Below, in pieces: positions 30,282 through 39,872 of a DNA stretch of 64,000 bases (its first letter is position 1; each line of letters opens with the position of its first letter). A program made the translations under genes and the position numbers. This DNA is from Halopseudomonas phragmitis (GTDB lineage Bacteria; Pseudomonadota; Gammaproteobacteria; Pseudomonadales; Pseudomonadaceae), in assembly GCF_002056295.1 (NCBI RefSeq), contig NZ_CP020100.1, forward strand, positions 1,511,501 to 1,575,500, read 5' to 3'. The notes beneath the pieces were generated by a model that was given only the letters and a program-made list of their open reading frames with translations, was not told the origin of the DNA and ran no database searches.

Positions 30282-30743
30282 ATGCCCCCAGCTTCACCCT
30301 TCAAACTTCTGTCTCTCTGCATTCTGGGTCTGACCCTGAGTGCCTGTAGCAATCAGGTCGACCCCAACTCGCCGGAAGGCCAGCGTCAGGCGGCCTTCAA
30401 GCAGATTCTCGGTCACAGCGAGCCGCTGGGCGGCATGCTGCTGGGGCGCGTTGCCTTCGACGGCGAGGCCTTTGCCGCGCATGCCGAAGGGTTGGTCGAG
30501 CTGATCGACGCACCCTGGGCGCATTTCCCCGAACCGGGCGAGTCAAACCAGCGCAACGCCTCGCGTCCAGAGATCTGGTCCGACCCCGAAGGCTTTGCCG
30601 CTGCCATCGACGCCTACAAGTCAGCGGTCAATGAGCTGGCTGCTGTTACCCGTGAGGGTGTCGACAGCCTTGACCAGGTGCGCCAGCCGCTGACCGCCGT
30701 ACAGCAGGCCTGCAAGGCCTGTCACGACGACTACCGCCGTTAA
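30282..30743 (+). CDS. Cytochrome c'-type lipoprotein
   Basis: This 153-residue protein looks like a membrane-anchored c-type cytochrome of the c'/c-556 type. An N-terminal signal ends in the lipobox LTLSAC at about residues 17-22. A four-helix-like mature domain follows, and a C-terminal heme-attachment motif CKACHDDYRR binds heme to the last helix, which is diagnostic for the class. The start at 30282 lacks a strong ribosome-binding site, but longer forms would place the signal peptide internally. It is preceded by a 98-nt structured repeat. The electron partner is not evident from neighbours. Confidence 0.85.
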   Translation: MPPASPFKLLSLCILGLTLSACSNQVDPNSPEGQRQAAFKQILGHSEPLGGMLLGRVAFDGEAFAAHAEGLVELIDAPWAHFPEPGESNQRNASRPEIWSDPEGFAAAIDAYKSAVNELAAVTREGVDSLDQVRQPLTAVQQACKACHDDYRR

Positions 30744-30787
30744 ACCATGCGTGGAAGTGCCTACCCGGCCTCGTTGCTTCAGCAGCC

Positions 30788-30860
30788 CGTCATTGCGAAG
30801 GCCGCCAGGCCTGTGGCAATCCAGACCAGGGTGCGGTTTACGCTGTGGTCTGGATTGCCA
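30788..30860. repeat. CGTCATTGCGA-family repeat pair forming a hairpin
   Basis: A full copy starts at 30788 with CGTCATTGCGAAGGCC. Its end, TGGCAATCCAGACC (30814-30827), is followed by the exact complement GGTCTGGATTGCCA (30847-30860), giving a 14-bp stem. It lies between the convergent cytochrome and metK genes, so it could work as a shared 3' end. Confidence 0.7.
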
Positions 30861-30874
30861 ATGGCGAGGGGCGC

Positions 30875-32059
30875 TTACAGTTCAGCGCGAAGCGCTTCGG
30901 CCTTGTCGGTCTTTTCCCACGGGAAGGCGGTGAAGGTGTCGCCGTTCACGCTCATCTCGTAGGGGTTGCGGCCGAAGTGGCCGTAGGCGGCGGTGGCCTT
31001 GTACATCGGGTGCAGCAGGTCGAGCATGCGGGTAATTGCGTAGGGCCGCAGGTCGAAGTGCTGGCGTACCAGTTGGATGATCTTGTCGTCGCTGATCTTG
31101 CCGGTGCCGAAGGTGTTGATCGATACCGAGGTCGGCTGGGCGACGCCGATGGCGTAGGACACCTGGATTTCGCACTTGTCGGCCAGACCGGCGGCGACGA
31201 TGTTCTTGGCTACGTAGCGGCCGGCATAGGCGGCGCTGCGGTCAACCTTGGACGGGTCCTTGCCGGAGAAGGCGCCGCCACCGTGGCGGGCCATGCCGCC
31301 GTAGGTGTCGACGATGATCTTGCGTCCGGTCAGGCCACAGTCACCGACCGGTCCGCCGATCACGAATTTGCCGGTCGGGTTGATGTGGAACTGGGTGTCG
31401 GCGTGCAGCAGTTCAGCTGGGATCACGTGCTTGACGATCAGCTCCATTACCGCTTCGCGCAAGTCGCTCTGGCTGACGTCCGGGTTGTGCTGGGTCGACA
31501 GGACGATGGCGTCGATGCCAACCACCTTGCCGGCGTCGTAGCGGCAGGTGACCTGTGACTTGGCGTCTGGGCGCAGCCACGGCAGCAGGCCGCTCTTGCG
31601 GGCTTCGGCCTGGCGCTCGACCAGGCGGTGGGCGAAGGTAATCGGAGCTGGCATCAGCACGTCGGTTTCGTTGCTGGCATAGCCGAACATCAGGCCCTGA
31701 TCGCCCGCGCCCTGGTCTTCGGGCTTCTGCCGGTCGACGCCCTGGGCGATGTCCGGTGACTGTTTGCCGATGATGTTGATCACGCCGCAGGTGGCGCCGT
31801 CATAGCCGACATCGGAGGAGGTGTAGCCGATATCCATGATGACGTTGCGCACCAAGTCTTCCAGATCGATCCAGGCGCTGGTGGTGATTTCACCGCCGAC
31901 GATGGCTACGCCGGTTTTGACCATGGTTTCGCAGGCTACCCGGGCGAATTTGTCTTCGGCCAGGATGGCGTCGAGCACCGCGTCGGAAATCTGGTCAGCG
32001 AGCTTGTCCGGATGTCCTTCGGAAACGGATTCGGAAGTGAAAATCGAGTAATCGCTCAT
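30875..32059 (-). CDS. metK: S-adenosylmethionine synthetase
   Basis: MetK makes S-adenosylmethionine from methionine and ATP, the main methyl donor. The 394-residue product has the GHPDK motif (residues 15-19), [16 protein letters not shown] near residue 118, and the P-loop-like [19 protein letters not shown]. The frame extends further upstream, but the ATG at 32059 begins [19 protein letters not shown], the usual N-terminus, and has AAAGGATA before it. The start codon overlaps the stop of the upstream ArsR/methyltransferase gene in an ATGA arrangement, so the pair is coupled. The P. aeruginosa counterpart shows the same neighbour. Confidence 0.97.
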   Translation of the reverse strand: MSDYSIFTSESVSEGHPDKLADQISDAVLDAILAEDKFARVACETMVKTGVAIVGGEITTSAWIDLEDLVRNVIMDIGYTSSDVGYDGATCGVINIIGKQSPDIAQGVDRQKPEDQGAGDQGLMFGYASNETDVLMPAPITFAHRLVERQAEARKSGLLPWLRPDAKSQVTCRYDAGKVVGIDAIVLSTQHNPDVSQSDLREAVMELIVKHVIPAELLHADTQFHINPTGKFVIGGPVGDCGLTGRKIIVDTYGGMARHGGGAFSGKDPSKVDRSAAYAGRYVAKNIVAAGLADKCEIQVSYAIGVAQPTSVSINTFGTGKISDDKIIQLVRQHFDLRPYAITRMLDLLHPMYKATAAYGHFGRNPYEMSVNGDTFTAFPWEKTDKAEALRAEL

Positions 32060-33072
32060 AGCAATATCCTTTCCTCTGCGGGCGGATGGTTGGCAAATTG
32101 TTGGATCTGGATCTGGAAACCGTTGCGCAGCCCCAGGTACAGGCTGGCCCCGGCGCTGAGTCCGGCGTCTTGCGCCCAATGGCTGAGGTCGTCCTGGTCG
32201 AAGCCCAGCCACAGGTCGCCGCAACTGTCGCGTACCCAGCTCTGGTCGTGGCTGCACAGTTCGGTCAGGATCAGGCTGCCACCGGGTTTGATCAGGCTGG
32301 CAAAGCGTTTGAGCGCTTCGGCCGGGGCCGGCATGTGGTGCAGCACCATGTTGCAGACCAGGCAGTCGGCCAGGGGCAGGTTCTGGGGCGTCAGGGCGTC
32401 GGCGAGCAGGCAGTCGACGTTGGCAAGCCCGGCTTCGCGGCAGTGCTGGCTGGCCCGTTCAAGCATTGACGGGGCGTTGTCCAGGGCGATCACCCGTTCG
32501 AAACGGGCGGCCAGGTCGGGCAGAAAGCCGCCCTCGCCGGGGCCGACTTCAATCGCCAGGGTGCGGGCGTCGGCCGCGAGGCTGTCGAGCAGGCCCAGCA
32601 GCGGCTCCCGGTAGAGGCCGAAATGGGCAATCAGGTCCTGTTGGGCTGGGGTGCCATCGTTGAAGCGGCTGAAGAACTGGCGTGACAGTTCGGCGCGTTG
32701 GGCGTGCACGGTGTCGATGGCGGCTTGCAGTCCCGGGTCCAGCGTCACAGCGTCGAGCCCGGCCAGCAGTTGTTCGTGCAGGGCGCGCCAGTGGTTGTCA
32801 CCCTGCGGCAGGCTGCGACGATAAAAGATCGAGTTGCCTTCCCGGCGGGTGCTGACCAGTCCGGCGTTGGCCAGAATCTTGAGGTGGTGACTCATGCCGG
32901 ACTGGCGCACGGCGAAGATCTGCGCCAGTTCCAGTACCCCGAAAGAGTCGTTGCGCAGGGCGCGCAGGATGTCCAGGCGCAGGCTGTCGCTGGCTGCCTT
33001 GCAGAAGTTGGCCAGGAGGTCGACGGGCGAGGTGTGGCCCGGGTGGGCGACAAGTTGCGCATGTTGAGTCAT
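32056..33072 (-). CDS. ArsR-type regulator fused to a SAM-dependent methyltransferase
   Basis: This 338-residue protein has two domains. Residues about 15-95 form an ArsR winged helix ([66 protein letters not shown]). Residues about 150-330 form a class I methyltransferase fold, with the SAM-binding [29 protein letters not shown] see no ArsR metal-site CXC motif. It is coupled to metK, and a perfect operator-like palindrome lies 37 bases before its start, so it probably senses SAM or SAH and controls its own operon. SAH-responsive ArsR regulators (SahR) are known in Proteobacteria; orthology here is inferred. Confidence 0.88.
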   Translation of the reverse strand: MTQHAQLVAHPGHTSPVDLLANFCKAASDSLRLDILRALRNDSFGVLELAQIFAVRQSGMSHHLKILANAGLVSTRREGNSIFYRRSLPQGDNHWRALHEQLLAGLDAVTLDPGLQAAIDTVHAQRAELSRQFFSRFNDGTPAQQDLIAHFGLYREPLLGLLDSLAADARTLAIEVGPGEGGFLPDLAARFERVIALDNAPSMLERASQHCREAGLANVDCLLADALTPQNLPLADCLVCNMVLHHMPAPAEALKRFASLIKPGGSLILTELCSHDQSWVRDSCGDLWLGFDQDDLSHWAQDAGLSAGASLYLGLRNGFQIQIQQFANHPPAEERILL

Positions 33073-33108
33073 GGCGGGCAGTGTAGAGGGCTGCGCTGAC
33101 GCTCGCAA

Positions 33109-33138
33109 GACCTATATCAAAAAACTTTGATATAGGTC
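33109..33138. promoter_or_regulatory. Perfect palindrome, candidate operator of the ArsR/methyltransferase regulator
   Basis: GACCTATATCAAA and its exact complement TTTGATATAGGTC flank the bases AAAC. Arms of 13 bp with an ATCAA/TTGAT core suit an ArsR dimer. It lies in the divergent region, 37 bases from the regulator start and 155 from tktA, so autoregulation is likelier than tktA control. Confidence 0.75.
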
Positions 33139-33292
33139 GATAAGTGGTCTCCATTCGTCTGCCGGGTGGCAGGTGGTTGCCGGGTCGGCGGGGTTTTCGT
33201 TGCCCAGCAACGTCATTTGCGCGAAAATGCTCGGCTTTGCAGGCCGGCTCACTCGGCCCTTGATCTTGCTCAGTCAACCACAGGAGTTGCCC

Positions 33293-35293
33293 ATGTCCAG
33301 CCGTCGTGACCGCGCCAATGCCATTCGTGCCCTCAGCATGGATGCCGTGCAGAAAGCCAAGAGCGGCCACCCGGGAGCGCCCATGGGCATGGCGGATATC
33401 GCCGAGGTGCTGTGGCGTGATTATATGAAACACAATCCGGTCAACCCGCAGTGGGCTGACCGTGACCGCTTCGTGCTGTCCAACGGGCATGGCTCGATGC
33501 TGATCTATTCGCTGTTGCACCTGACTGGCTATGACCTGTCGGTCGATGATTTGAAAAACTTCCGCCAGTTGCACAGCAAGACCCCGGGTCACCCCGAATA
33601 CGGTTACACCCCGGGTGTGGAAACTACCACCGGTCCGCTGGGTCAGGGCGTTGCCAATGCCGTGGGTTTTGCCATTGCCGAGAAGGTGCTGGCAGCGCAG
33701 TTCAACCGTGACGGCCATGACATTGTTGATCACTTCACCTATGTGTTCCTCGGCGATGGCTGCATGATGGAAGGCATTTCCCATGAGGTCTGCTCGCTGG
33801 CCGGCACCTTGGGTCTGGGTAAGCTGTTGGCTTTCTATGACGACAACGGCATCTCCATCGATGGGGAGGTCGAGGGCTGGTTCACCGACGATACGCCCAA
33901 GCGTTTCGAGGCTTACGGTTGGCAGGTGATTCGCAATGTTGACGGTCATGATGCCGACGAGATCAAGACCGCCATCGAGACTGCGCGCAAGAATACCCAG
34001 CAGCCGACGCTGATCTGCTGCAAGACCGTGATCGGCTTCGGTTCGCCGAACAAGCAGGGCAAGGAAGAATGCCACGGTGCGCCGCTGGGCGATGATGAGA
34101 TCGCCGCGACCCGTGAAGCGCTGAACTGGCCGCATGCGCCGTTCGAGATTCCCGAGAGCATTCGGGCTGAGTGGGATGCCCGCGCAGCTGGCGCCGAGCG
34201 TGAAGCCGAGTGGAATAGCCGTTTTGCTGCCTATCAGCAGGCTTACCCGGAGCTGGCAGCCGAGTTCAAGCGCCGCCTGGCCGGTGAGCTGCCGGCTGAT
34301 TTTGCCGACAAGGCCGCAGCTTATGTTGCCGAGGTGGCTGCCAAGGGCGAGACCATCGCCAGCCGCAAGGCCAGTCAGAACAGCCTCAATGCCTATGGCC
34401 CGCTGCTGCCGGAATTGCTCGGCGGTTCGGCTGATCTGGCCGGTTCCAACCTGACCCTGTGGAAGGGCTGCAAGGGGGTCGAGGCCGGTGATGCCGACGG
34501 TAACTACCTGTTCTACGGTGTGCGCGAGTTCGGTATGAGCGCGATCATGAACGGTATCGCCCTGCACGGCGGGTTCATCCCCTATGGTGCGACCTTCCTG
34601 ATCTTCATGGAATACGCGCGCAACGCGGTACGCATGTCGGCACTGATGAAACAGCGGGTGCTTTATGTGTTCACCCATGACTCCATCGGTCTGGGCGAAG
34701 ACGGCCCGACCCACCAGCCGATCGAGCAACTGGCCAGCCTGCGCGGCACCCCGAACCTGGATACCTGGCGCCCGGCCGATGCGGTCGAGTCGGCAGTAGC
34801 CTGGAAGTACGCGATCGAGCGTGCCGACGGCCCCAGTGCGCTGGTGTTCTCACGCCAGAACCTGCCGCACCAGAGCCGCAGTGCCCAGCAACTGGCGGAT
34901 ATCGCTCGCGGTGGTTACATCCTCAAGGACTGCGCCGGTGAGCCGGAACTGATCCTGATCGCCACTGGCTCGGAAGTCGGGCTGGCGGTGGACGCGTTCG
35001 ATAAGCTGAGCGCCGCTGGCCGTCAGGTCCGTGTGGTGTCGATGCCCTCGACCAGCGTGTTCGATCAGCAGGACGCCGCATACAAGCAACAGGTGCTGCC
35101 GCTGGAAGTCGGCGCGCGCATCGCTATCGAAGCCGCGCATACCGACTTCTGGTACAAGTACGTCGGCCTCGACGGCCGCATCATCGGCATGCAGAGCTTC
35201 GGTGAGTCTGCGCCGGCGCCGGCGCTGTTCGAGGAGTTCGGTTTTACCCTCGACAATGTTCTGGCCGCAGCCGAAGAGCTGCTGGAAGACTGA
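33293..35293 (+). CDS. tktA: Transketolase
   Basis: Transketolase moves two-carbon units between sugar phosphates in the pentose phosphate pathway and uses thiamine diphosphate. The 666-residue product is full length. It has [16 protein letters not shown] near the N-terminus, the ThDP-binding [40 protein letters not shown], the [18 protein letters not shown] segment with the catalytic glutamate, and [25 protein letters not shown]. The ATG at 33293 follows CAGGAG; the longer open frame upstream has no support. It starts a run of sugar-phosphate genes: tktA, epd, pgk, fba, the same order as in P. aeruginosa. Confidence 0.97.
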   Translation: MSSRRDRANAIRALSMDAVQKAKSGHPGAPMGMADIAEVLWRDYMKHNPVNPQWADRDRFVLSNGHGSMLIYSLLHLTGYDLSVDDLKNFRQLHSKTPGHPEYGYTPGVETTTGPLGQGVANAVGFAIAEKVLAAQFNRDGHDIVDHFTYVFLGDGCMMEGISHEVCSLAGTLGLGKLLAFYDDNGISIDGEVEGWFTDDTPKRFEAYGWQVIRNVDGHDADEIKTAIETARKNTQQPTLICCKTVIGFGSPNKQGKEECHGAPLGDDEIAATREALNWPHAPFEIPESIRAEWDARAAGAEREAEWNSRFAAYQQAYPELAAEFKRRLAGELPADFADKAAAYVAEVAAKGETIASRKASQNSLNAYGPLLPELLGGSADLAGSNLTLWKGCKGVEAGDADGNYLFYGVREFGMSAIMNGIALHGGFIPYGATFLIFMEYARNAVRMSALMKQRVLYVFTHDSIGLGEDGPTHQPIEQLASLRGTPNLDTWRPADAVESAVAWKYAIERADGPSALVFSRQNLPHQSRSAQQLADIARGGYILKDCAGEPELILIATGSEVGLAVDAFDKLSAAGRQVRVVSMPSTSVFDQQDAAYKQQVLPLEVGARIAIEAAHTDFWYKYVGLDGRIIGMQSFGESAPAPALFEEFGFTLDNVLAAAEELLED

Positions 35294-35374
35294 CAAGCCG
35301 TTTGCGGCGAAGGCTGAAGGCCTCGTTTGCTGACGGGGCTTTCAGCGTTCAGCCTGCAGCCACGAGTGCAGCGA

Positions 35375-36424
35375 ATGATACCCACTGATCACCAGCCTTT
35401 TCGCATTGCCCTCAACGGCTACGGCCGGATTGGCCGCTGCGTGCTGCGTGCGTTGCATGAGCGCGGCGGTGACGGCCTGCAGATCGTGGCGCTGAATGAT
35501 CTGGCCGATCAGGCCAGCATCGAATACCTGACCCGTTTCGATTCGACCCATGGGCGCTTTCCTGGTGAGGTAAGCGTGGATGGCGATTGCCTGCATATCA
35601 ATGGCGATTGCGTGAAGGTGTTGCGTGAGCAGCATCCGGAAGGGGTCGACTGGGCGGCTCTGGGGGTGGATCTGCTGCTGGAGTGTTCGGGCCAGTACAC
35701 CACCCGCGAGGAGGCCCTGCGTTTTGCCCATGCCGGGGTGCCGCGTGTACTGTTTTCACAGCCGATGGCCAATGAGCAGGCGGTCGATGCGACGGTGGTC
35801 TATGGGGTCAATCATCAGCAATTGGATGCTTCGCAGCGGCTGGTGTCGAATGCTTCATGTACGACCAATTGCGGGGTGCCGCTGCTCAAGCTGCTGAATG
35901 AGCGTGTGGGGCTGGAGTATGTGTCGATCACGACCATCCATTCGGCGATGAACGATCAGCCGGTGATCGATGCCTACCATCATGATGATCTGCGTCGTAC
36001 CCGCTCGGCGTTTCAGTCGGTGATTCCGGTGTCGACCGGCTTGGCGCGGGGGATTGAGCGGTTGTTGCCGGAGCTGGCCGGGCGGATTCAGGCCAAGGCG
36101 ATCCGGGTGCCGACGGTGAATGTGTCGGCGTTGGACATCACCTTGCAAACTGCTCGTGATACCACCGCTGAGGAGATCAATGAGTTGCTCAGGGCGGCGG
36201 CAGGCGCTGAGTTTGTCGGGTTGCTGGACTATACCGAGCTGCCGCATGCCAGTTGCGATTTCAACCATGATCCGCATTCGGCGATTGTCGATGGCAGTCA
36301 GACCCGGGTGTCGGGGCCGCGGATGGTGAATCTGCTGGTGTGGTTCGATAACGAGTGGGGTTTTGCCAACCGGATGCTGGATGTGGCGGGATATTGGTTG
36401 CGGCGCTGCGGGCCAGAAGGCTGA
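35375..36424 (+). CDS. epd: Erythrose-4-phosphate dehydrogenase
   Basis: Epd oxidises erythrose 4-phosphate to 4-phosphoerythronate, the first step of the pyridoxal phosphate pathway. It is a GapA homologue. The 349-residue protein has the NAD-binding ALNGYGRIGRCVLRAL, the active-site cysteine in SNASCTTNCGVPLLK, and FDNEWGFANRMLDVAGYW at the end. The TIHSAMNDQPVIDAYHHDDLRRTRSAFQSVIPVSTGLARGIERLLPEL segment favours Epd over glycolytic GapA. The start has a poor ribosome-binding site, so another nearby start cannot be excluded. Its place between tktA and pgk matches the known epd-pgk-fba layout. Confidence 0.93.
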   Translation: MIPTDHQPFRIALNGYGRIGRCVLRALHERGGDGLQIVALNDLADQASIEYLTRFDSTHGRFPGEVSVDGDCLHINGDCVKVLREQHPEGVDWAALGVDLLLECSGQYTTREEALRFAHAGVPRVLFSQPMANEQAVDATVVYGVNHQQLDASQRLVSNASCTTNCGVPLLKLLNERVGLEYVSITTIHSAMNDQPVIDAYHHDDLRRTRSAFQSVIPVSTGLARGIERLLPELAGRIQAKAIRVPTVNVSALDITLQTARDTTAEEINELLRAAAGAEFVGLLDYTELPHASCDFNHDPHSAIVDGSQTRVSGPRMVNLLVWFDNEWGFANRMLDVAGYWLRRCGPEG

Positions 36425-36474
36425 GCCTGCTTGGGCCAAGAGTTTTGTTGCTGTCAGGTTCGTGCATGGTGCCA

Positions 36475-36572
36475 TTGCCGTTAGCCGGTCATGGACACGC
36501 TGCAAGTACGTCCCTGTAAGCTCGGCGATAGCCATCCCTGGCTATCGACGGTCCATGACCGGCTAACGGCAA
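36475..36572 (+). repeat. 98-nt structured element, copy B
   Basis: Perfect 22-bp arms (36475-36496 and 36551-36572) enclose two hairpins with TCCC loops: TACG with TGTA (36507-36510, 36515-36518, one wobble) and CGATAGCCA with TGGCTATCG (36526-36534, 36539-36547). Length equals copy A. The interior matches copy A at 44 of 54 positions. Arm and stem bases differ from copy A almost only by paired changes. It lies between epd and pgk and accounts for much of their 243-base gap. Confidence 0.85.
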
Positions 36573-36667
36573 CGGCCCTTTCAGGGCTGCATTGTTGCTT
36601 CAGGTTTGTGGTCCAGTGAAGACTTTGTAGCTGACTAGTTTGAAATTTTTGATTCAAGGAGCCAGAA

Positions 36668-37828
36668 ATGAGCGTATTGACCATGCAGGAGCTGGATCTC
36701 AAAGGCCAGCGGGTGCTGATTCGTGAAGATCTGAACGTGCCGGTCAAGAACGGCAAGGTGGCCAGTGATGCGCGTATCGTCGCGTCCTTGCCGACCATCA
36801 AGCTGGCGCTGGAGAAGGGCGCGGCAGTGATGGTCTGTTCGCACCTGGGGCGGCCGGAAGAAGGCGTGTTCAGTGAGGAGAACAGCCTGGCACCGGTAGC
36901 GGCCTACCTGAGCGAGGCGTTGGGTCGTGAGGTGCCGCTGGTTCGCGATTATCTGGATGGCGTTGCAGTGCAGCCCGGTGAGCTGGTGCTGCTGGAGAAC
37001 GTACGCTTCAACAGCGGTGAGAAGAAGAATACCGATGAGCTGGCGCAGAAATATGCGGCGCTTTGTGATGTGTTTGTGATGGATGCCTTTGGTACTGCGC
37101 ACCGGGCTCAGGGTTCGACCCATGGGGCGGCGAAGTTTGCCAAAGTGGCCTGTGCCGGCCCGCTGCTGGCGGCTGAGCTGGAGGCGCTGGCCAAGGCACT
37201 GGACAAGCCGGCGCGGCCGATGCTGGCGATTGTCGCAGGCTCCAAGGTGTCGACCAAGCTGGATGTGCTCAATGCTCTGGCTGAGAAGTGCGATCAGTTG
37301 ATTGTTGGCGGTGGTATCGCCAATACCTTCCTTGCGGCTGCTGGCTACAAGGTTGGCAAGTCGCTGTATGAGGCTGATCTGGTGGATACCGCCAAGGCCA
37401 TCGCGGCCAAGGTCAGCGTGCCGCTGCCGACTGATGTGGTGGTGGCCAAGGAGTTTGCCGAAAGCGCTGAGGCGACAGTCAAAGCGATTGCCGATGTAGC
37501 CGATGACGACATGATTCTGGATATCGGGCCGCAAACCGCCAAGATCTTTGGCGAGATGCTCAAGGCTTCCGGTACCATTTTGTGGAATGGCCCGGTTGGC
37601 GTGTTCGAGTTCGACCAGTTTGGCAACGGTACCAAGGTGCTGGCCGAGGCGATTGCCCAAAGCCCGGCGTTTTCGATTGCCGGTGGTGGCGATACCCTGG
37701 CAGCAATTGACAAGTATGGCGTAGCTGAGCGGATTTCCTATATTTCTACTGGTGGCGGTGCGTTCCTCGAGTTTGTCGAGGGCAAGGTGTTGCCGGCGGT
37801 CGAGATTCTGCAGCAGCGCGCACGATAA
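36668..37828 (+). CDS. pgk: Phosphoglycerate kinase
   Basis: Pgk transfers phosphate between 1,3-bisphosphoglycerate and ADP in glycolysis and gluconeogenesis. The 386-residue protein has the usual two-domain plan: [27 protein letters not shown] and [10 protein letters not shown] in the N-terminal substrate domain, [14 protein letters not shown], and [25 protein letters not shown] and [15 protein letters not shown] in the nucleotide domain. AAGGAG lies 7 bases before the ATG. The gene is preceded by the second 98-nt structured element and followed after 34 bases by fba. The short spacing suggests that pgk and fba are co-transcribed. Confidence 0.97.
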   Translation: MSVLTMQELDLKGQRVLIREDLNVPVKNGKVASDARIVASLPTIKLALEKGAAVMVCSHLGRPEEGVFSEENSLAPVAAYLSEALGREVPLVRDYLDGVAVQPGELVLLENVRFNSGEKKNTDELAQKYAALCDVFVMDAFGTAHRAQGSTHGAAKFAKVACAGPLLAAELEALAKALDKPARPMLAIVAGSKVSTKLDVLNALAEKCDQLIVGGGIANTFLAAAGYKVGKSLYEADLVDTAKAIAAKVSVPLPTDVVVAKEFAESAEATVKAIADVADDDMILDIGPQTAKIFGEMLKASGTILWNGPVGVFEFDQFGNGTKVLAEAIAQSPAFSIAGGGDTLAAIDKYGVAERISYISTGGGAFLEFVEGKVLPAVEILQQRAR

Positions 37829-37862
37829 ACCGAGTTCCGACATTTAAACGGAGAGACAACCC

Positions 37863-38927
37863 ATGGCTCTGATCAGTCTGCGCCAAATGCTGGACCACGC
37901 TGCCGAGTTCGGCTACGGCGTCCCGGCGTTCAACGTCAATAACCTGGAGCAGGTCCGCGCCATCATGGAAGCGGCCTCTAATACCGACTCACCAGTTATC
38001 CTGCAGGCTTCGGCCGGTGCGCGCAAATATGCCGGTGCGCCGTTCCTGCGCCACATGATTCTCGCGGCGATTGAAGAGTTTCCGCATATTCCGGTGTGTA
38101 TGCACCAGGATCACGGTACTAGCCCGGCAGTATGCCAGCGTTCGATTCAATTGGGCTTTTCCTCGGTGATGATGGATGGTTCGCTGGGAGAGGACGGCAA
38201 GACCCCGACCGATTACGAATACAATGTTCGGGTAACCCGTCAGGCGGTCGAGATGGCTCATGCCTGTGGCGTTTCGGTCGAAGGTGAACTGGGCTGTCTG
38301 GGTAGCCTGGAAACCGGCATGGCCGGTGAAGAAGATGGCATCGGTGCTGAGGGCGTGCTGGATCACAGTCAGATGCTGACTGATCCGGAAGAGGCGGCTG
38401 ATTTCGTCAAGCAGACCCATGTCGATGCGCTGGCGATTGCCATTGGAACCAGCCACGGGGCTTACAAGTTCACCCGGCCACCGACTGGCGACATCCTGGC
38501 AATCGACCGGATCAAGGCGATCCATGCGCGGATCCCCAATACTCACCTGGTTATGCACGGCTCCAGCTCGGTACCTCAGGAGTGGCTGGCGGTGATCAAC
38601 GAGTTCGGTGGTGAGATTCCTGAAACCTATGGGGTGCCGGTCGAGGAAATCGTTGAGGGTATCAAGCACGGTGTGCGCAAGGTCAATATTGATACTGACC
38701 TGCGCCTGGCTTCTACCGGTGCGGTGCGTCGTTTCCTGGCCGAGAATCCTAGCGAGTTCGATCCGCGCAAGTTCCTGAGCAAGACCGTCGATGCTATGCG
38801 CGACATCTGTATGGCGCGTTATGAAGCCTTTGGCTGTGCTGGCCAGGCCTCGAAGATCCGCCCGGTTTCGCTGGAAAAGATGTTCGAGCGTTATGCGGCC
38901 GGTGAGCTGGAGCCCAAGGTCAACTGA
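37863..38927 (+). CDS. fba: Fructose-bisphosphate aldolase, class II
   Basis: This zinc-dependent aldolase cleaves or forms fructose 1,6-bisphosphate. The 354-residue product fits the longer class II type used in the Calvin-cycle/CbbA branch and in pseudomonads. It has [21 protein letters not shown], the metal-binding CMHQDHGT, a [12 protein letters not shown] strand, [15 protein letters not shown] with a zinc histidine, and [15 protein letters not shown] with the phosphate-binding loop. A good GGAGAGACAACCC precedes the ATG. A strong hairpin terminator lies 9 bases after the stop, ending the sugar-phosphate run. Confidence 0.97.
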   Translation: MALISLRQMLDHAAEFGYGVPAFNVNNLEQVRAIMEAASNTDSPVILQASAGARKYAGAPFLRHMILAAIEEFPHIPVCMHQDHGTSPAVCQRSIQLGFSSVMMDGSLGEDGKTPTDYEYNVRVTRQAVEMAHACGVSVEGELGCLGSLETGMAGEEDGIGAEGVLDHSQMLTDPEEAADFVKQTHVDALAIAIGTSHGAYKFTRPPTGDILAIDRIKAIHARIPNTHLVMHGSSSVPQEWLAVINEFGGEIPETYGVPVEEIVEGIKHGVRKVNIDTDLRLASTGAVRRFLAENPSEFDPRKFLSKTVDAMRDICMARYEAFGCAGQASKIRPVSLEKMFERYAAGELEPKVN

Positions 38928-38935
38928 ACCCTGGT

Positions 38936-38955
38936 GGGGCGCCGTTCGGCGCCCC
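38936..38955 (+). terminator. Terminator after fba
   Basis: GGGGCGCC and GGCGCCCC form an 8-bp stem around GTTC, followed by GTTCTTA. It ends the pgk-fba unit. Confidence 0.8.
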
Positions 38956-38986
38956 GTTCTTATCCCCCCTATTCAGGTTTTGTCCG

Positions 38987-39265
38987 ATGCATCCCAGCGA
39001 TGATGACGCCGATGAGGCGTTCACCCACGACAAACTGCTCGAAGCTATCGAAAACCAGTTGGCGGCCAATCAGCCCCCGGCTACTCAGGCAACCCTGAAC
39101 AAGCTGACATTGGTGGGCTACAGCCGCGAAGACGCGCTCGATCTGATGGTCCAGGTACTGGCCCACAGCATCGGGCTGATGCTCGAGACTGACCAGCCAT
39201 TCGATCTGGCTGCTTACGAGCAGGCGCTGCGCAATCTGCCGGAGCTGCCCGAGGCGCAGGACTGA
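38987..39265 (+). CDS. Small acidic protein of unknown function
   Basis: This 92-residue protein has no domain I can name. It is acidic, mostly helical by composition and lacks a signal peptide or membrane segment. It begins MHPSDDDADEAFTHDKLLEAIENQLAANQPPATQATLNKLTLVGYSREDALDLMVQVLAHSIG, and the GYSREDALDLMVQVLA segment looks conserved in character. It follows the fba terminator and has no strong ribosome-binding site. P. aeruginosa has a small uncharacterised gene at the same place after fda, which supports it being real. Cytoplasmic location is inferred. Confidence 0.65.
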   Translation: MHPSDDDADEAFTHDKLLEAIENQLAANQPPATQATLNKLTLVGYSREDALDLMVQVLAHSIGLMLETDQPFDLAAYEQALRNLPELPEAQD

Positions 39266-39344
39266 GTCTTACATATCGCGTTACAGCGCATGGCGTGCAT
39301 GGCATCGCCGAGCTTGGCAGACTGCTTTTTTCGGGAATAACAAC

Positions 39345-39818
39345 ATGACCTTGTTATCAATTCTGCGTGTAATTTTGTTTTATTTGCTGGCGGTTGTTGT
39401 GGCCAGCGTGCTCGGGACCCTGGTCCAGACGCAATTCAATCTGGCGGCGCTGCGCCTGATCGGGACCGATATCCCGGTGGGGTTGTGGTTGTCGACCACG
39501 CTGGCTGATTTGCGTGGGTTCACCCCCATTTTTGCCATGATGGTCGCCGTCACCCTGCTGCTGGCCTTGCCGGTGGCGGCCGGGCTGGGGCGGATCTTCA
39601 AGCCCTGGCGCGGGGTGTTGTTCTTCCTGGCGGGCGCGGTGGGCATCAAGGTGGCGTTTGATATCGCCGACTACCTGTTGCCGATGCCGACCTTTATCGC
39701 CGCGACCCGTGGTTTAGCTGGGTTGCTGGCGATGATGGTGGCAGTCGGAATTGGCAGCGCGTTGTTCGGCCGGCTGACCCGACCCACGAATAAGCGTGGC
39801 CTGCGGGTACTAGGTTAA
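39345..39818 (+). CDS. Four-helix membrane protein of unknown function
   Basis: I do not recognise this 157-residue inner-membrane protein. Hydrophobic helices lie at about residues 5-27, 60-82, 88-106 and 120-142. A short periplasmic or cytoplasmic loop carries the phrase NLAALRLIGTDIPVGLWLSTTLADLRGFTPIF. A positively charged tail (TRPTNKRGLRVLG) suggests a cytoplasmic C-terminus. The ATG follows a weak GGGAAT. It lies alone between the small acidic gene and a sugar dehydrogenase gene, both on the same strand. No function is proposed. Confidence 0.7.
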   Translation: MTLLSILRVILFYLLAVVVASVLGTLVQTQFNLAALRLIGTDIPVGLWLSTTLADLRGFTPIFAMMVAVTLLLALPVAAGLGRIFKPWRGVLFFLAGAVGIKVAFDIADYLLPMPTFIAATRGLAGLLAMMVAVGIGSALFGRLTRPTNKRGLRVLG

Positions 39819-39872
39819 TAGCAGGCTCCAGGGGCTACCCAGAATTCCCTGACTACACAATGGAGAGTAGCG

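Noticed and set aside
32798-34729. A 643-codon minus-strand frame opposite tktA and into the regulator gene
   Set aside because: It covers tktA antisense and the operator palindrome. tktA motifs are clear, and the frame lacks a start signal.
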